A stretch of 64,000 nucleotides of DNA from Lysinibacillus halotolerans (lineage in GTDB: Bacteria > Bacillota > Bacilli > Bacillales_A > Planococcaceae), in NCBI RefSeq assembly GCF_003711845.1, contig NZ_RHLQ01000009.1, positions 18,956 through 82,955 on the forward strand, given 5' to 3'. Each line of letters opens with the position of its first letter. Position 1 is the stretch's first letter. Shown in pieces: positions 11,206 through 21,031 of the stretch. The position numbers were made by a program, and so were the translations under genes. Under the pieces are notes generated by a model that had not been told where the DNA came from, searched no databases, and was given only the letters and a program-made list of their open reading frames with translations.

Positions 11206-11249
11206 AAAAATCTTCCGGGAGAAGGGTAATTCTTCCGGAAGGATTTTTA
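11206..11249 (+). terminator. terminator after rpoC
   Basis: An extended imperfect stem: AAAAATCTTCCGG (from 11206) pairs with CCGGAAGGATTTTT (to 11249) through inner GAGAA/TTCTT. It ends the rpoBC unit. Confidence 0.8.
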
Positions 11250-11258
11250 TAAAAATAT

Positions 11259-11287
11259 TTGACAGTTTAAATTGATAGTGTTAATAT
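11259..11287 (+). promoter_or_regulatory. sigma-A promoter of the rplGB-str operon
   Basis: TTGACA (11259-11264), a 17-base spacer, TAATAT (11282-11287): near consensus, 46 bases before rplGB. It probably drives rplGB-rpsL-rpsG-fusA. Confidence 0.85.
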
Positions 11288-11332
11288 ACTTAAGGTTGAT
11301 AGTTAACTGTCTGTACTTTGGAGGATATGAAA

Positions 11333-11584
11333 ATGTCTTATGAAAGAGTAGAACAGGCCAGTAAAACAATCATAGGTACAAAGCAAGCAGTGAAAGCAAT
11401 CCGCGCTGGTCAAGTTATAGAGCTTTTTGTAGCACTTGATGCAGACAGTTGGGTAACCGATCCAGTAATTGTTCTTGCAAAAGAAGTCGGCGTACCAGTG
11501 AGTCTCGTCGAGTCTAAAAAAGAACTTGGCAAAGCTTGTGGTATTCATGTTGGAGCTGCGGTTGTTGCAATTACTGCAAGATAG
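11333..11584 (+). CDS. rplGB: L7Ae-family ribosomal protein (YbxF)
   Basis: A small kink-turn RNA-binding protein of the L7Ae/L30e family. The ATG at 11333 is eight bases after GGAGG (11320-11324) and gives 83 residues ([20 protein letters not shown]). The RNA-binding signature near the C-terminus, [20 protein letters not shown], is intact. It occupies the conserved slot between rpoC and rpsL, as ybxF/rplGB does in Bacillus. In Bacillus the protein binds K-turns in vitro, but its ribosomal role is not settled. An in-frame ATG at 11318 overlaps the ribosome binding site and is rejected. Confidence 0.92.
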   Translation: MSYERVEQASKTIIGTKQAVKAIRAGQVIELFVALDADSWVTDPVIVLAKEVGVPVSLVESKKELGKACGIHVGAAVVAITAR

Positions 11585-11678
11585 TTTTTGTGTAAAAACA
11601 CAAAGACTTTGTTTTTACCCTAAAAATGAACCACCTGGATGTGTGGTATTAAGGAATAAATGAAGGGAGGAAAAACCG

Positions 11679-12098
11679 ATGCCTACAATTAACCAATTGG
11701 TACGTAAGCCTCGTAAATCCAAAGTAACGAAATCAAATTCACCAGCGTTAAACAAGGGATATAACAGCTTTAAAAAATCTTTAACAGATGTTAATTCTCC
11801 TCAAAAACGTGGGGTTTGTACTCGTGTTGGTACTATGACACCTAAAAAACCAAACTCAGCGTTACGTAAATATGCTCGTGTACGCTTAACTAACCAAATC
11901 GAAGTTACAGCTTACATTCCTGGTGAAGGTCACAACTTACAAGAACACAGCGTAGTATTAATCCGCGGTGGACGTGTAAAAGACTTACCAGGGGTACGTT
12001 ACCATATCGTACGTGGTGCTCTTGATACTGCTGGTGTAAACGGCCGTATGCAATCTCGTTCTCTATATGGTACAAAACGTCCAAAAGAGAAAAAATAA
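11679..12098 (+). CDS. rpsL: 30S ribosomal protein S12
   Basis: S12 sits at the decoding centre and is the site of streptomycin-resistance mutations. It has 139 residues, the normal length for Bacillota. Both streptomycin-determining lysine segments are wild type ([11 protein letters not shown] and [14 protein letters not shown]). The N-terminus [19 protein letters not shown] is canonical, and a strong GGGAGG ribosome binding site precedes the ATG. It follows rplGB by 94 bases and leads into rpsG across a structured spacer. Confidence 0.98.
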   Translation: MPTINQLVRKPRKSKVTKSNSPALNKGYNSFKKSLTDVNSPQKRGVCTRVGTMTPKKPNSALRKYARVRLTNQIEVTAYIPGEGHNLQEHSVVLIRGGRVKDLPGVRYHIVRGALDTAGVNGRMQSRSLYGTKRPKEKK

Positions 12099-12117
12099 TT
12101 TAATTATTTGAAATGAT

Positions 12118-12220
12118 GTATGCCTTTTTAATCGTGACGGTTTTTGAATTATTTAACGTGCGCACGGTTCAAAATCTAAACGACTATATTGCGCCTAATT
12201 AACGCAATACATAAAAGGCG
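12118..12220 (+). promoter_or_regulatory. structured rpsL-rpsG spacer
   Basis: The 166-base spacer holds ATTGCG (12188-12193) pairing with CGCAAT (12203-12208), and a near-palindrome AACGTGCGCACGGTT (about 12155-12169) flanked by TTTTGAA and TTCAAAA. A distant GCCTTTTT (about 12122-12129) could also pair with AAAAGGC (about 12213-12219). In E. coli the rpsL-rpsG spacer is the S7 repressor site; a similar role here is inference. Confidence 0.4.
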
Positions 12221-12264
12221 ACTTGATACTATAAAATAGATATTTGTTGAAAGGAGGAAAACAC

Positions 12265-12735
12265 ATGCCTCGTAAAGGTCCTGTTTCCAAACGTGACGTG
12301 TTACCAGATCCAATTTATAATTCAAAACTAGTAACTCGTTTAATCAATAAAATGATGATTGATGGTAAAAGAGGTACTTCTCAAAAGATCTTATACGGTG
12401 CGTTCGAATTAGTAAAAGAACGTTCTGGTAAAGATCCAATCGAAGTATTTGAAGCTGCATTAAATAACGTAATGCCAGTTCTTGAAGTACGTGCTCGCCG
12501 TGTTGGTGGTTCTAACTACCAAGTACCGGTTGAAGTTCGTCCAGAACGTCGTATTACATTAGGTCTTCGTTACTTAGTTAACTATTCTCGTCTTCGTGGT
12601 GAAAAAACTATGGAAGAACGTTTAGCTAACGAAATTCTAGATGCATCTAACAACACTGGTGCTTCAGTGAAAAAACGCGAAGATATGCATAAAATGGCAG
12701 AAGCAAACAAAGCATTCGCACACTATCGTTGGTAA
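12265..12735 (+). CDS. rpsG: 30S ribosomal protein S7
   Basis: S7 nucleates assembly of the 30S head and lies near the E-site. The ATG at 12265 follows GGAGG and gives 156 residues, the standard length, beginning [20 protein letters not shown]. Upstream in-frame residues from 12244 have no family match. Conserved segments [17 protein letters not shown] and the C-terminal [13 protein letters not shown] are present. It sits between rpsL and fusA in the str operon. Confidence 0.98.
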   Translation: MPRKGPVSKRDVLPDPIYNSKLVTRLINKMMIDGKRGTSQKILYGAFELVKERSGKDPIEVFEAALNNVMPVLEVRARRVGGSNYQVPVEVRPERRITLGLRYLVNYSRLRGEKTMEERLANEILDASNNTGASVKKREDMHKMAEANKAFAHYRW

Positions 12736-12826
12736 TTTAGACTACGTGCTAGCTGTTAGCTAGTACGTAGGTTTAAATATATATTCAACAATTAGCGAAA
12801 CCCAATATGGAAGGAGAAAATTTCCT

Positions 12827-14905
12827 ATGAAACGCGAATTCTCACTAGAGAATACACGTAATATTGGGATCATGGCTCATATTGATGCTGGTAAAACAAC
12901 AACAACTGAGCGTATCCTTTATTACACTGGTAAGATTCACAAAATCGGTGAAACTCACGAAGGTGCTTCTCAAATGGACTGGATGGAGCAAGAGCAAGAA
13001 CGTGGTATTACAATCACTTCTGCTGCGACAACAGCTCAATGGAAAGGTAACCGTGTAAACATCATCGACACACCAGGACACGTAGACTTCACTGTAGAAG
13101 TTGAACGTTCATTACGTGTACTTGATGGTGCAGTAACAGTACTTGATGCTCAATCAGGTGTTGAGCCACAAACTGAAACTGTATGGCGTCAAGCTACAAC
13201 TTATGGTGTTCCACGTATCGTATTTGTTAACAAAATGGATAAAATCGGTGCGGATTTCTTGTACTCAGTGAATACTCTTCACGATCGTTTACAAGCAAAC
13301 GCTCACCCAATTCAATTACCAATCGGTGCTGAAGATGAATTCGAAGCAATTATCGATTTAGTTGAAATGAAAGCTACATTCTACGGAAACGACCTAGGTA
13401 CTGATATCCAGGAACGTGAAATTCCAGAAGAATATAAAGCACAAGCTGAAGAATACCGTGAAAAACTTATTGAAGCGGTAGCTGAACTTGATGAAGAACT
13501 TATGGAGAAATACTTCGCTGGTGAAGAAATCACTAACGAAGAGCTTAAAGCTGGTATCCGTAAAGCTACTTTATCTGTAGAGTTCTACCCTGTACTTTGT
13601 GGTACTGCATTCAAAAACAAAGGTGTTCAATTAATGCTTGATGCTGTAATTGATTACTTACCAGCTCCAACTGATGTTGAAGCTATTAAAGGTGTAGATC
13701 CTGATACAAGTGAAGAAATCGTTCGTCATTCAAGTGATGAAGAGCCATTCTCTGCACTAGCATTCAAAGTTATGACTGACCCTTATGTTGGTAAATTAAC
13801 TTTCTTCCGTGTTTACTCTGGTATTTTAGAATCAGGTTCATACGTTCAAAACTCTACTAAGGGTAAACGTGAACGTGTAGGTCGTATTCTACAAATGCAC
13901 GCGAACTCTCGTGAAGAGATTTCAAAAGTTTACGCAGGGGATATCGCAGCTGCTGTAGGTCTTAAAGATACTACAACTGGTGACACTCTTTGTGACGAGA
14001 AAAACCTTGTTATCTTAGAGTCTATGGAATTCCCAGAACCAGTTATTGATTTATCATTAGAACCGAAATCAAAAGCAGACCAAGATAAAATGAGCCAAGC
14101 TTTACAAAAGCTTCAAGAAGAAGATCCAACATTCCGTGCTTATACAAACCAAGAAACTGGTCAAACAATTATTTCTGGTATGGGTGAACTTCACCTTGAT
14201 ATCATTGTTGACCGTATGAAACGTGAATTCAAAGTTGAAGCTAACGTAGGTGCTCCACAAGTTTCTTACCGTGAAACATTCCGTGGTTCAGCACAAGTTG
14301 AAGGTAAATTCGTTCGCCAATCTGGTGGTCGTGGTCAATTCGGTCACGTTTGGATTGAATTCTCTCCAAACGAAGAAGGTAAAGGCTTCGAATTCGAAAA
14401 CGCTATCGTTGGTGGGGTTGTTCCTCGTGAATATATCCCTGCTGTTGAAGCTGGTTTAAGAGATGCACTAGAAAATGGTGTACTTGCTGGTTTCCCAGTA
14501 ATTGATATTAAAGCGAAATTATTCGATGGATCATACCATGACGTTGACTCCAACGAAATGGCATTCAAAATCGCTGCTTCTATGGCACTTAAAAACGCAG
14601 TTTCTAAATGTAACCCAGTTCTTTTAGAGCCTGTGATGAAAGTAGAAGTAGTAATTCCTGAAGAATACCTTGGGGATATTATGGGTAACATCACTTCTCG
14701 TCGTGGACGTGTAGAAGGTATGGAAGCTCGTGGTAACGCTCAAGTTGTTCGTGCAATGGTTCCACTTTCTGAAATGTTCGGATATGCGACTACATTACGT
14801 TCTGCAACTCAAGGTCGTGGTGTATTCTCAATGGTATTCGATCACTATGAAGAAGTGCCAAAATCAATTGCTGAAGATATCATCAAAAAAAATAAAGGTG
14901 AATAA
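12827..14905 (+). CDS. fusA: elongation factor G
   Basis: This ribosomal translocase GTPase has 692 residues, the normal length. It shows G1 AHIDAGKT (17-24), G2/switch I with [11 protein letters not shown]3 DTPGH, G4 NKMD, then domains II-V. Domain IV has [18 protein letters not shown] and domain [16 protein letters not shown]. It lies 91 bases after rpsG in the str operon. A long hairpin (14956-14983) separates it from tuf. Confidence 0.98.
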   Translation: MKREFSLENTRNIGIMAHIDAGKTTTTERILYYTGKIHKIGETHEGASQMDWMEQEQERGITITSAATTAQWKGNRVNIIDTPGHVDFTVEVERSLRVLDGAVTVLDAQSGVEPQTETVWRQATTYGVPRIVFVNKMDKIGADFLYSVNTLHDRLQANAHPIQLPIGAEDEFEAIIDLVEMKATFYGNDLGTDIQEREIPEEYKAQAEEYREKLIEAVAELDEELMEKYFAGEEITNEELKAGIRKATLSVEFYPVLCGTAFKNKGVQLMLDAVIDYLPAPTDVEAIKGVDPDTSEEIVRHSSDEEPFSALAFKVMTDPYVGKLTFFRVYSGILESGSYVQNSTKGKRERVGRILQMHANSREEISKVYAGDIAAAVGLKDTTTGDTLCDEKNLVILESMEFPEPVIDLSLEPKSKADQDKMSQALQKLQEEDPTFRAYTNQETGQTIISGMGELHLDIIVDRMKREFKVEANVGAPQVSYRETFRGSAQVEGKFVRQSGGRGQFGHVWIEFSPNEEGKGFEFENAIVGGVVPREYIPAVEAGLRDALENGVLAGFPVIDIKAKLFDGSYHDVDSNEMAFKIAASMALKNAVSKCNPVLLEPVMKVEVVIPEEYLGDIMGNITSRRGRVEGMEARGNAQVVRAMVPLSEMFGYATTLRSATQGRGVFSMVFDHYEEVPKSIAEDIIKKNKGE

Positions 14906-14955
14906 TTGAAATTTCATCTTGTATCAAGTATAAATAATTTGTAAGCTATGATTGA

Positions 14956-14983
14956 CTGGCTGAGAAGGGCCCTTATCAGCCAG
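14956..14983 (+). promoter_or_regulatory. fusA-tuf intergenic hairpin
   Basis: CTGGCTGA (14956-14963) pairs with TCAGCCAG (14976-14983) around the inner palindrome AAGGGCCCTT (14965-14974). No T-tract follows, so it may be a processing or partial-termination site that lets tuf be expressed differently from fusA. Confidence 0.5.
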
Positions 14984-15034
14984 CAGTTGTAACATAAAAA
15001 AATAATAAAAACACATATTAGGAGGCTAACTCTA

Positions 15035-16222
15035 ATGGCTAAAGAAAAATTTGACCGTTCGAAAACGCATGCTAACATTGGTACAATCGGACACGTTGAC
15101 CATGGTAAAACTACATTAACTGCTGCAATCGCTACAGTTCTTTCAAAACGTCTTGGTGGGGAAGCAAAATCTTACGACCAAATCGATAACGCTCCAGAAG
15201 AAAAAGAGCGTGGAATTACAATCAACACTTCTCACGTTGAATATGAAACAGCTACTCGTCACTATGCACACGTTGACTGCCCAGGACACGCTGACTATGT
15301 TAAAAACATGATCACTGGTGCTGCTCAAATGGACGGCGGTATCTTAGTAGTATCTGCTGCTGACGGCCCAATGCCACAAACTCGTGAGCACATCTTATTA
15401 TCACGTCAAGTAGGTGTACCTTACTTAGTAGTATTCTTAAACAAATGTGATATGGTTGATGACGAAGAATTATTAGAATTAGTAGAAATGGAAGTACGTG
15501 ACTTACTTTCTGAATATGACTTCCCAGGTGACGATGTTCCTGTAATTAAAGGTTCTGCTCTTAAAGCTCTTGAAGGTGAAGCAGAATGGGAAGAAAAAAT
15601 CGTTGAGTTAATGGACGCTGTTGACAGCTACATCCCAACTCCAGAACGTGACACTGATAAACCATTCATGATGCCAGTTGAGGACGTATTCTCAATCACT
15701 GGTCGTGGTACAGTTGCAACTGGCCGTGTTGAACGTGGTCAAGTTAAAGTTGGTGACGTTGTAGAAATCATCGGTTTAGTTGAAGAACCAAAATCAACTA
15801 CTGTAACTGGTGTTGAAATGTTCCGTAAATTATTAGACTATGCTGAAGCTGGTGACAACATCGGTGCTTTACTTCGTGGGGTTTCTCGTGAAGAAGTACA
15901 ACGTGGACAAGTATTAGCTAAACCAGGCTCAATCACTCCACACACTACTTTCAAAGCAGAAGTTTATGTATTATCAAAAGAAGAAGGTGGACGTCACACT
16001 CCATTCTTCTCTAACTACCGTCCTCAGTTCTACTTCCGTACAACTGACGTAACTGGTGTTATTAACTTACCAGAAGGCGTTGAAATGGTAATGCCTGGTG
16101 ACAACATCGAAATGAACGTTGAATTAATCTCTCCAATCGCTCTTGAAGAAGGTACTAAATTCTCTATCCGTGAGGGTGGACGTACTGTTGGAGCTGGAGT
16201 AGTAGCTTCAATCCAAAAATAA
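15035..16222 (+). CDS. tuf: elongation factor Tu
   Basis: EF-Tu delivers aminoacyl-tRNA to the ribosome. At 395 residues it is full length. G1 GHVDHGKT (19-26), effector loop [15 protein letters not shown]3 DCPGH, G4 NKCD and G5 GSALKAL are all present, and the beta-barrel domains end in [16 protein letters not shown]. Its AGGAGG ribosome binding site is ideal. It ends the str operon with a strong terminator at 16246-16281. Confidence 0.98.
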   Translation: MAKEKFDRSKTHANIGTIGHVDHGKTTLTAAIATVLSKRLGGEAKSYDQIDNAPEEKERGITINTSHVEYETATRHYAHVDCPGHADYVKNMITGAAQMDGGILVVSAADGPMPQTREHILLSRQVGVPYLVVFLNKCDMVDDEELLELVEMEVRDLLSEYDFPGDDVPVIKGSALKALEGEAEWEEKIVELMDAVDSYIPTPERDTDKPFMMPVEDVFSITGRGTVATGRVERGQVKVGDVVEIIGLVEEPKSTTVTGVEMFRKLLDYAEAGDNIGALLRGVSREEVQRGQVLAKPGSITPHTTFKAEVYVLSKEEGGRHTPFFSNYRPQFYFRTTDVTGVINLPEGVEMVMPGDNIEMNVELISPIALEEGTKFSIREGGRTVGAGVVASIQK

Positions 16223-16245
16223 TTTTAGCCTAGCTAAAACCTTTG

Positions 16246-16281
16246 ACCAATTCGTGGGGACGCCTACGAATTGGTTTTTTT
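16246..16281 (+). terminator. terminator after tuf
   Basis: ACCAATTCGT (16246-16255) pairs perfectly with ACGAATTGGT (16266-16275), followed by a T-run (16275-16281). It closes the str operon. Confidence 0.92.
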
Positions 16282-16312
16282 ATTCTTTTATAAATGAAAA
16301 GGGGGCGGCAGG

Positions 16313-16341
16313 TTCAAACATAAGAAAACAAATGCTACAAT
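16313..16341 (+). promoter_or_regulatory. promoter of the BceRS-like genes
   Basis: TTCAAA (16313-16318), a 17-base spacer, TACAAT (16336-16341). It lies 20 bases before the response-regulator start. The -35 is weak. Confidence 0.5.
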
Positions 16342-16361
16342 GATGGAAAAGGAGGGTGATT

Positions 16362-17045
16362 ATGGAATTAAAAGTGTTATTAATAGAAGATGATCCATCA
16401 ATTTTTGAAATGATACAAGAGCGATTTGAAGGGTGGCAAATGCAAGTTGTTGGCCCTTCCGACTTTCAAAAGGTGATGGATTATTTTATCGAAGAGAGAC
16501 CACATTTAGTGATTATCGATATTCAATTACCTGCTTTTGATGGTTTTCACTGGTGTAGGGAAATTCGTGAAGTTTCCAAAGTTCCCATCGTATTTTTATC
16601 CTCCCGAGACCATCCTATGGATATGGTCATGGCGATGCAAATGGGCGCAGATGATTTTGTACAAAAACCATTTAATATGGATGTGTTATTAGCAAAAGTA
16701 CAAGCTATATTACGACGTACGTATGACTATGTAGAGGAACAATCTGAACTTACTCGATGGAATGGGGCAACAGTTGACTATGCAAAAGGGGTAGTTCGTT
16801 TTAAGGAAAAGGAATGTAGTTTAACTAAGAACGAATTGTTTATTTTAAGAGGACTTTTAAAACATGTTGATAAAGTCGTTTCAAGAGATGAGTTAATGCG
16901 AATGCTTTGGGATGATGAACGTTTTGTAAATGACAATACGCTTTCCGTAAATGTCAACAGACTTCGATTGAAACTTGAAGATATTGGGTTAGAAGATGTA
17001 ATTATTACAAAAAAAGGGCTTGGCTATATGGCCGTTACAAAGTGA
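16362..17045 (+). CDS. BceR-like response regulator
   Basis: An OmpR-family two-component regulator of 227 residues. The receiver domain has the acidic pair E9-D10-D11, phospho-acceptor D53 (HLVIIDIQLP) and conserved K in FVQKPFN. A winged-helix domain follows (SLTKNELFILRGLLKH, then DNTLSVNVNRLRLKL). The ATG at 16362 follows GGAGGG; the GTG at 16356 is inside it. Its stop overlaps the region of the kinase start, and a BceAB-type transporter follows, so it most likely responds to cell-wall-active peptides. The operator at 18066-18079 is the likely target. Specific ligand unknown. Confidence 0.88.
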   Translation: MELKVLLIEDDPSIFEMIQERFEGWQMQVVGPSDFQKVMDYFIEERPHLVIIDIQLPAFDGFHWCREIREVSKVPIVFLSSRDHPMDMVMAMQMGADDFVQKPFNMDVLLAKVQAILRRTYDYVEEQSELTRWNGATVDYAKGVVRFKEKECSLTKNELFILRGLLKHVDKVVSRDELMRMLWDDERFVNDNTLSVNVNRLRLKLEDIGLEDVIITKKGLGYMAVTK

Positions 17046-17053
17046 GGTCGTTT

Positions 17054-18064
17054 ATGTTTTTATTATTTTTACGGGAACGTATGGCATGGATTATGTTCTT
17101 AGTACTGCTTATTATTTGTATGGACATCCTCTTCTATTTAGACTTCGGGTTTTCTGGGGTTAGCGTCACCTATTTTAATATAGTTATCATTTCTTTCATT
17201 ACCATTTTTCTAATATGGCGCTACATAAAAGAAACTCGGGAGATTAAGAATTTCCTGGGAAATTTGTCGAATGCATCGGACTTGTTATGTTTAGAAGATG
17301 TACATCTATCTCCTTTTCAAAAACGTTTAATGAAACAAATTTTAGAAGTATATGAAGAAAAGGATTCATTTATAAACAAGTCAAAGATTCAACTGCAAGA
17401 ACATGTAGATGACTTATTAGCATGGGTTCATGAAGTGAAAACACCATTAACTGCAATGAAACTGATGATAGAGCAAACAAATGATGAGAAATTACGTAAG
17501 AGACTTGAAAGTGAGTGGGTACGGATTCATCTATTATTAGATCAACAGCTTCATCATACAAGACTTGCTACAATCGAGAAGGATAATCGTTTAGAAAAAG
17601 TAATACTACGTGATGTTGTTTATAAAGAAATACGAGAGTTCCGTTCATGGTGTTTAGAAAAGGGAATTGGTTTTCAAGTTGAAGAATTGGAACAAGAAAT
17701 TACAACTGATAAGAAATGGCTTGCCTTTATTGTTCGCCAAATTTTATCGAATGCCATTAAATATAGCCATGAAAATGAAGAAGTCCATATTTATACCGAA
17801 ATCAACGAAACCGGTCATTTATTACTTCATATTAAAGACTTTGGTATAGGGATCAACGAGGAAGATCTTCCGCGTATTTTTCAAAAATCTTATACAGGTA
17901 CGGTTGGAAGAGAGTCTGTTCAATCGACGGGTATGGGTCTTTATTTAGCAAAGAATGCAGCACAGAAATTAGGCATTCTTATTTCTGTGAAATCGCAAGT
18001 AAATAATGGTTCAACCTTTACATTACAATTTCCACAACAAAATGAGTATCAAAAAACGTGGTAG
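17054..18064 (+). CDS. BceS-like intramembrane-sensing histidine kinase
   Basis: A kinase of 336 residues with two N-terminal membrane helices (about 12-30 and 40-58) and almost no extracellular loop. This is the hallmark of intramembrane-sensing BceS kinases, which take their signal from the partner ABC transporter. The H-box WVHEVKTPLTAM contains H126. The ATPase N-box (RQILSNAIKYSHENEE), DFGIGI and STGMGLYLAK are present. The ATG at 17054 (MFLLFLRERMAW) matches the family start better than a GTG at 17042. It overlaps or abuts the regulator and precedes the transporter genes. Confidence 0.87.
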   Translation: MFLLFLRERMAWIMFLVLLIICMDILFYLDFGFSGVSVTYFNIVIISFITIFLIWRYIKETREIKNFLGNLSNASDLLCLEDVHLSPFQKRLMKQILEVYEEKDSFINKSKIQLQEHVDDLLAWVHEVKTPLTAMKLMIEQTNDEKLRKRLESEWVRIHLLLDQQLHHTRLATIEKDNRLEKVILRDVVYKEIREFRSWCLEKGIGFQVEELEQEITTDKKWLAFIVRQILSNAIKYSHENEEVHIYTEINETGHLLLHIKDFGIGINEEDLPRIFQKSYTGTVGRESVQSTGMGLYLAKNAAQKLGILISVKSQVNNGSTFTLQFPQQNEYQKTW

Positions 18065-18090
18065 ATGACGAAATTGTCACCTACCCTTTT
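18061..18090 (+). promoter_or_regulatory. BceR-type operator inside a hairpin
   Basis: GTAGATGAC (18061-18069) and GTCACCTAC (18076-18084) form an inverted repeat around AAATT-type spacing, followed by a short T-rich tract. The core TGACG-AAAT-TGTCA (18066-18079) fits the published BceR-like operator form TNACA-N4-TGTNA with one mismatch. It could both end the kinase transcript and act as the regulator site upstream of the ABC genes. The consensus is quoted from memory. Confidence 0.5.
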
Positions 18091-18167
18091 ATTTTGTCAT
18101 CTAGAACGAAGGCAGAGAAACGGTTATGTAAGTAAAATGAAAATAGATAAAGAAAGGGGAGTAAAAA

Positions 18168-18929
18168 ATGACAGTTTTAGTTGGTAGAAAAATTAAAAAA
18201 ACATATGGGAAAAAATCTACAGCACAAGAAGTGTTAAAAGGTATAGATATAGAAGTAAGTAAAGGTGAATTTGTAGGAATCATGGGGCCATCTGGTTCGG
18301 GAAAAACAACATTACTAAATGTGTTATGTTCCATTGATCATCCGACTGAAGGTGTAGTAGAAATCAACGGAAAAAATTTACGAAATATGAAGGAAAAACA
18401 ATTGGCCAACTTTAGACGGGAGCAGCTTGGCTTTGTATTTCAAGATTACAATTTGCTTGATACATTAACGGTAAAGGAAAATATTTTGCTTCCTTTATCA
18501 ATCAGTAAGCTTCCAAGAGCTGTGGCGGAAAGTCGTTTAAAGGAACTAGTTAAATTATTAGGGATATCGGAAATTTTGAATAAGTATCCAAATGAAATTT
18601 CAGGAGGACAAAAACAACGGACTTCTGCTGCACGCGCTTTAATTTCAGGGCCAACATTAGTTTTTGCTGATGAACCTACAGGTGCCCTTGACTCAAAATC
18701 TGCTACGGCATTACTTACGAACTTAGAAAATATTAATAAGCAAAAATCCGTTACAATCATGATGGTGACCCATGATTCGGTAGCAGCAAGTTTTTGTTCA
18801 CGAGTGTTATTTTTAAAAGATGGTTCAATTTATACGGAGTTATATCGTGGAGATAAAACGAGACAACAATTTTTCCAACAAATATTAAATACGCAAAGCA
18901 TTCTAGGCGGTGATGGATATGACGCTTAG
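18168..18929 (+). CDS. BceA-like ABC transporter ATPase
   Basis: A 253-residue ATPase of the MacB/BceA type. Walker A is [12 protein letters not shown] (about residues 39-50), the Q-loop follows in FVFQDYN, the signature is ISGGQKQR and Walker B is [13 protein letters not shown]. The switch His is in MVTHD. It pairs with the ten-TM permease, whose start lies inside its end. Bce transporters remove bacitracin-like peptides from lipid targets and activate their kinase. Located 103 bases after the kinase, with a probable operator between. Confidence 0.9.
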   Translation: MTVLVGRKIKKTYGKKSTAQEVLKGIDIEVSKGEFVGIMGPSGSGKTTLLNVLCSIDHPTEGVVEINGKNLRNMKEKQLANFRREQLGFVFQDYNLLDTLTVKENILLPLSISKLPRAVAESRLKELVKLLGISEILNKYPNEISGGQKQRTSAARALISGPTLVFADEPTGALDSKSATALLTNLENINKQKSVTIMMVTHDSVAASFCSRVLFLKDGSIYTELYRGDKTRQQFFQQILNTQSILGGDGYDA

Positions 18930-20889
18930 TAGACTCGTATTTCGAAGTATGAGGAAAAACGTAAAACATTATTATTTATATTTCTTTGCCTTAATATTTA
19001 GTGTTACTTTATGCTTCTCTTTTACGACTCTACACCATAATCCAACAGTTGTAGAAGCTTTAAAAGAAAGCGGTACGGCGTCTGCTGGATTCCAGTCGGC
19101 AACTTATGTGTTGTACTTTATCGTTACATTTTTTGTTCTCTATGCGAATCACTTATTTATGAAACGACGAAGTAAAGAAATGGGCCTTTATCAGTTGATA
19201 GGGATGACGAAAGGGTTAATTGTAAGATTAATTGCCCTTGAAAATATTATTTTATTTATTTTAGCAGTAGCCGTAGGTATGGTGATTGGCTTCTTTAGTT
19301 CAAGGCTCTTTGCCATGATCTTAATTAAGCTGTTAAAACTAGACTTAGTCATTGATTTAGTATTTTCTTCTGAAGCGTTTATACAATCAGTAATTATATT
19401 TTCAATCTTACTACTAGTTATTTTATTTCAAATGACATGGATGGTGTATCGTGTTACATTATTATCTTTATTCCATGCATCAAAAAAAGCGGATGAGCGT
19501 ATAAAACGTTTTAATTTTTTCCAAATGGCGTTTGGTTTAATAGGCTTGTTTCTTATCGTTTACGGCTACTATCAATCTTCCGTATTATTTGATATGGAAA
19601 AAAGTCATTTTAAAGATTTATTTTTACACATGATTGTTATTCTAGCATCCACGATTTTTGGAACATTTTTATTCTTTAGATATTCAGTATCATTTATTAT
19701 GAATATTTTCAGAGCAAGTAAAAAGGGACATTTAAAAATTCGAGACGTTATGGCAGTTACTCCGATTATGCATAGAATGAAAGGAAATGCCAAGTCATTA
19801 ACGTTAATTACCGTGTTAACTGGATTAGCGGTTGGGATTATGAGTTTATCGTATATTTCTTATTTCTCATCTGCAACAAGAGCTCATCAATATTCACCAT
19901 ATGATTATATTTTACTAAACGATAAAGGAATTAGTTTTTTAGATCGGTTACATCAAGAAGGAATTGAATTTGAAAAGGATACGTATCGTGTAGCGGAAGT
20001 AAAGTTTGACTTCCAGGATTTAATTGGTGATTTCGCTAATCAAAATTTAACCTTTGCTAGCGAATCCTCTATGTATGTAGTTCCATTAAGCGACTTTAAA
20101 CAAGTAAGCCCTGATGCGCAACTGAATGATGGAGAGGCTATTGTTACGAGTTACCAAAATATGTTTTCAGAAATTATGCCTCTTGAAAAAGGGGGAGATC
20201 TTTCCGTTCGTTTTAATAATGAAGAGGAGAAGGTTATAATAAAGGAAATACAAGAAGAATTTATGCTTTCAGGTACAGTAACAATGGCAAGTCCATTACT
20301 AGTCGTTACAGATACTACATTTGAAAATATATCTGCAAATCAAAGCCCAGAGAGTTTCTTCAATTATCAAGTCGGTGTAAACTTAGTGGATAATGAAGAT
20401 AGTCCAAAAGCGGAAGAGATCTATAACGAACTGCAAGAGGAAAGAAAATTAGTAGTTAACGGGCAAGAATATTTACCACTATCTTACGAAGAAGAGCATC
20501 ATAGTTACTTATCAATATATGGTACAACAATTTTTATTACTGCATTTCTTGGACTAGCATTTTTATTAACAACAGGTAGTATTCTTTACTTTAAACAAAT
20601 GTCAGAAGCTGAAATGGAGAAAGAATCCTATACTATATTAAGAAAGATTGGATTTTCAACTTCTGACTTAATGAAAGGAATTTATGCAAAACAAGCTTTT
20701 AACTTTGGTGTACCGCTCGTAATAGGGTTGTTGCATAGTTATTTTGCGGTAAAATCTGGTTGGTTCTTATTCGGAACAGAAATGTTTACCCCTCTTGTCG
20801 TGACGATGGTGTTATACGTTATCATGTATGCGGTCTTCGCCGTCATTTCAACACAGTATTATAAACGAATAATCAAAGCATCATTATAA
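18919..20889 (+). CDS. BceB-like ABC permease
   Basis: A large FtsX-type permease of about 656 residues. The first helix (about 16-36) is followed by helix groups near 60-80, 105-130 and 150-175, a pair near 205-245 and one near 290. There is then a large extracellular domain of about 200 residues (roughly 320-530) and three C-terminal helices. That 10-TM layout with the big loop between helices 7 and 8 is specific to BceB permeases, where the loop takes part in peptide sensing. The ATG at 18919 ([14 protein letters not shown]) overlaps the ATPase gene by 11 bases, so translation is likely coupled. In-frame GTG 18910 and ATG 18913 are alternatives. Confidence 0.87.
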   Translation: MTLSRLVFRSMRKNVKHYYLYFFALIFSVTLCFSFTTLHHNPTVVEALKESGTASAGFQSATYVLYFIVTFFVLYANHLFMKRRSKEMGLYQLIGMTKGLIVRLIALENIILFILAVAVGMVIGFFSSRLFAMILIKLLKLDLVIDLVFSSEAFIQSVIIFSILLLVILFQMTWMVYRVTLLSLFHASKKADERIKRFNFFQMAFGLIGLFLIVYGYYQSSVLFDMEKSHFKDLFLHMIVILASTIFGTFLFFRYSVSFIMNIFRASKKGHLKIRDVMAVTPIMHRMKGNAKSLTLITVLTGLAVGIMSLSYISYFSSATRAHQYSPYDYILLNDKGISFLDRLHQEGIEFEKDTYRVAEVKFDFQDLIGDFANQNLTFASESSMYVVPLSDFKQVSPDAQLNDGEAIVTSYQNMFSEIMPLEKGGDLSVRFNNEEEKVIIKEIQEEFMLSGTVTMASPLLVVTDTTFENISANQSPESFFNYQVGVNLVDNEDSPKAEEIYNELQEERKLVVNGQEYLPLSYEEEHHSYLSIYGTTIFITAFLGLAFLLTTGSILYFKQMSEAEMEKESYTILRKIGFSTSDLMKGIYAKQAFNFGVPLVIGLLHSYFAVKSGWFLFGTEMFTPLVVTMVLYVIMYAVFAVISTQYYKRIIKASL

Positions 20890-20891
20890 TA

Positions 20892-20945
20892 GAAGAAAGC
20901 CGTTATATTTTCCGAAAATTTCAGGAATATATAGGGGCTTTTTCT
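20892..20945 (+). terminator. terminator after the BceB-like gene
   Basis: AAGAAAGCC (from about 20893) pairs with GGGCTTTTTCTT (ending about 20945); inner TATATTTTCC and GGAATATATA extend the stem. The T-run is part of the right arm. Confidence 0.65.
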
Positions 20946-20949
20946 TATA

Positions 20950-20978
20950 TTGACTTTTCCTTTAGAAGGAGTTAGACT
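20950..20978 (+). promoter_or_regulatory. promoter of the antiporter gene
   Basis: TTGACT (20950-20955), a 17-base spacer, TAGACT (20973-20978). It lies directly after the preceding terminator and 54 bases before the start codon. No T-box or other riboswitch pattern is seen in this short leader. Confidence 0.55.
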
Positions 20979-21031
20979 TTAATACGTTACTAGTTTAATA
21001 ATTTAGCAGACGAAAGTAAGAGGGATATAAA

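Noticed and set aside
14344..14694. 116-codon minus-strand frame in fusA
   Set aside because: Mirror of a highly biased conserved gene; no ribosome binding site or promoter.
20890..21031. T-box or riboswitch upstream of the YuiF-like gene
   Set aside because: Only a terminator, a promoter and a 50-base leader fit in the space; no T-box sequence is visible.
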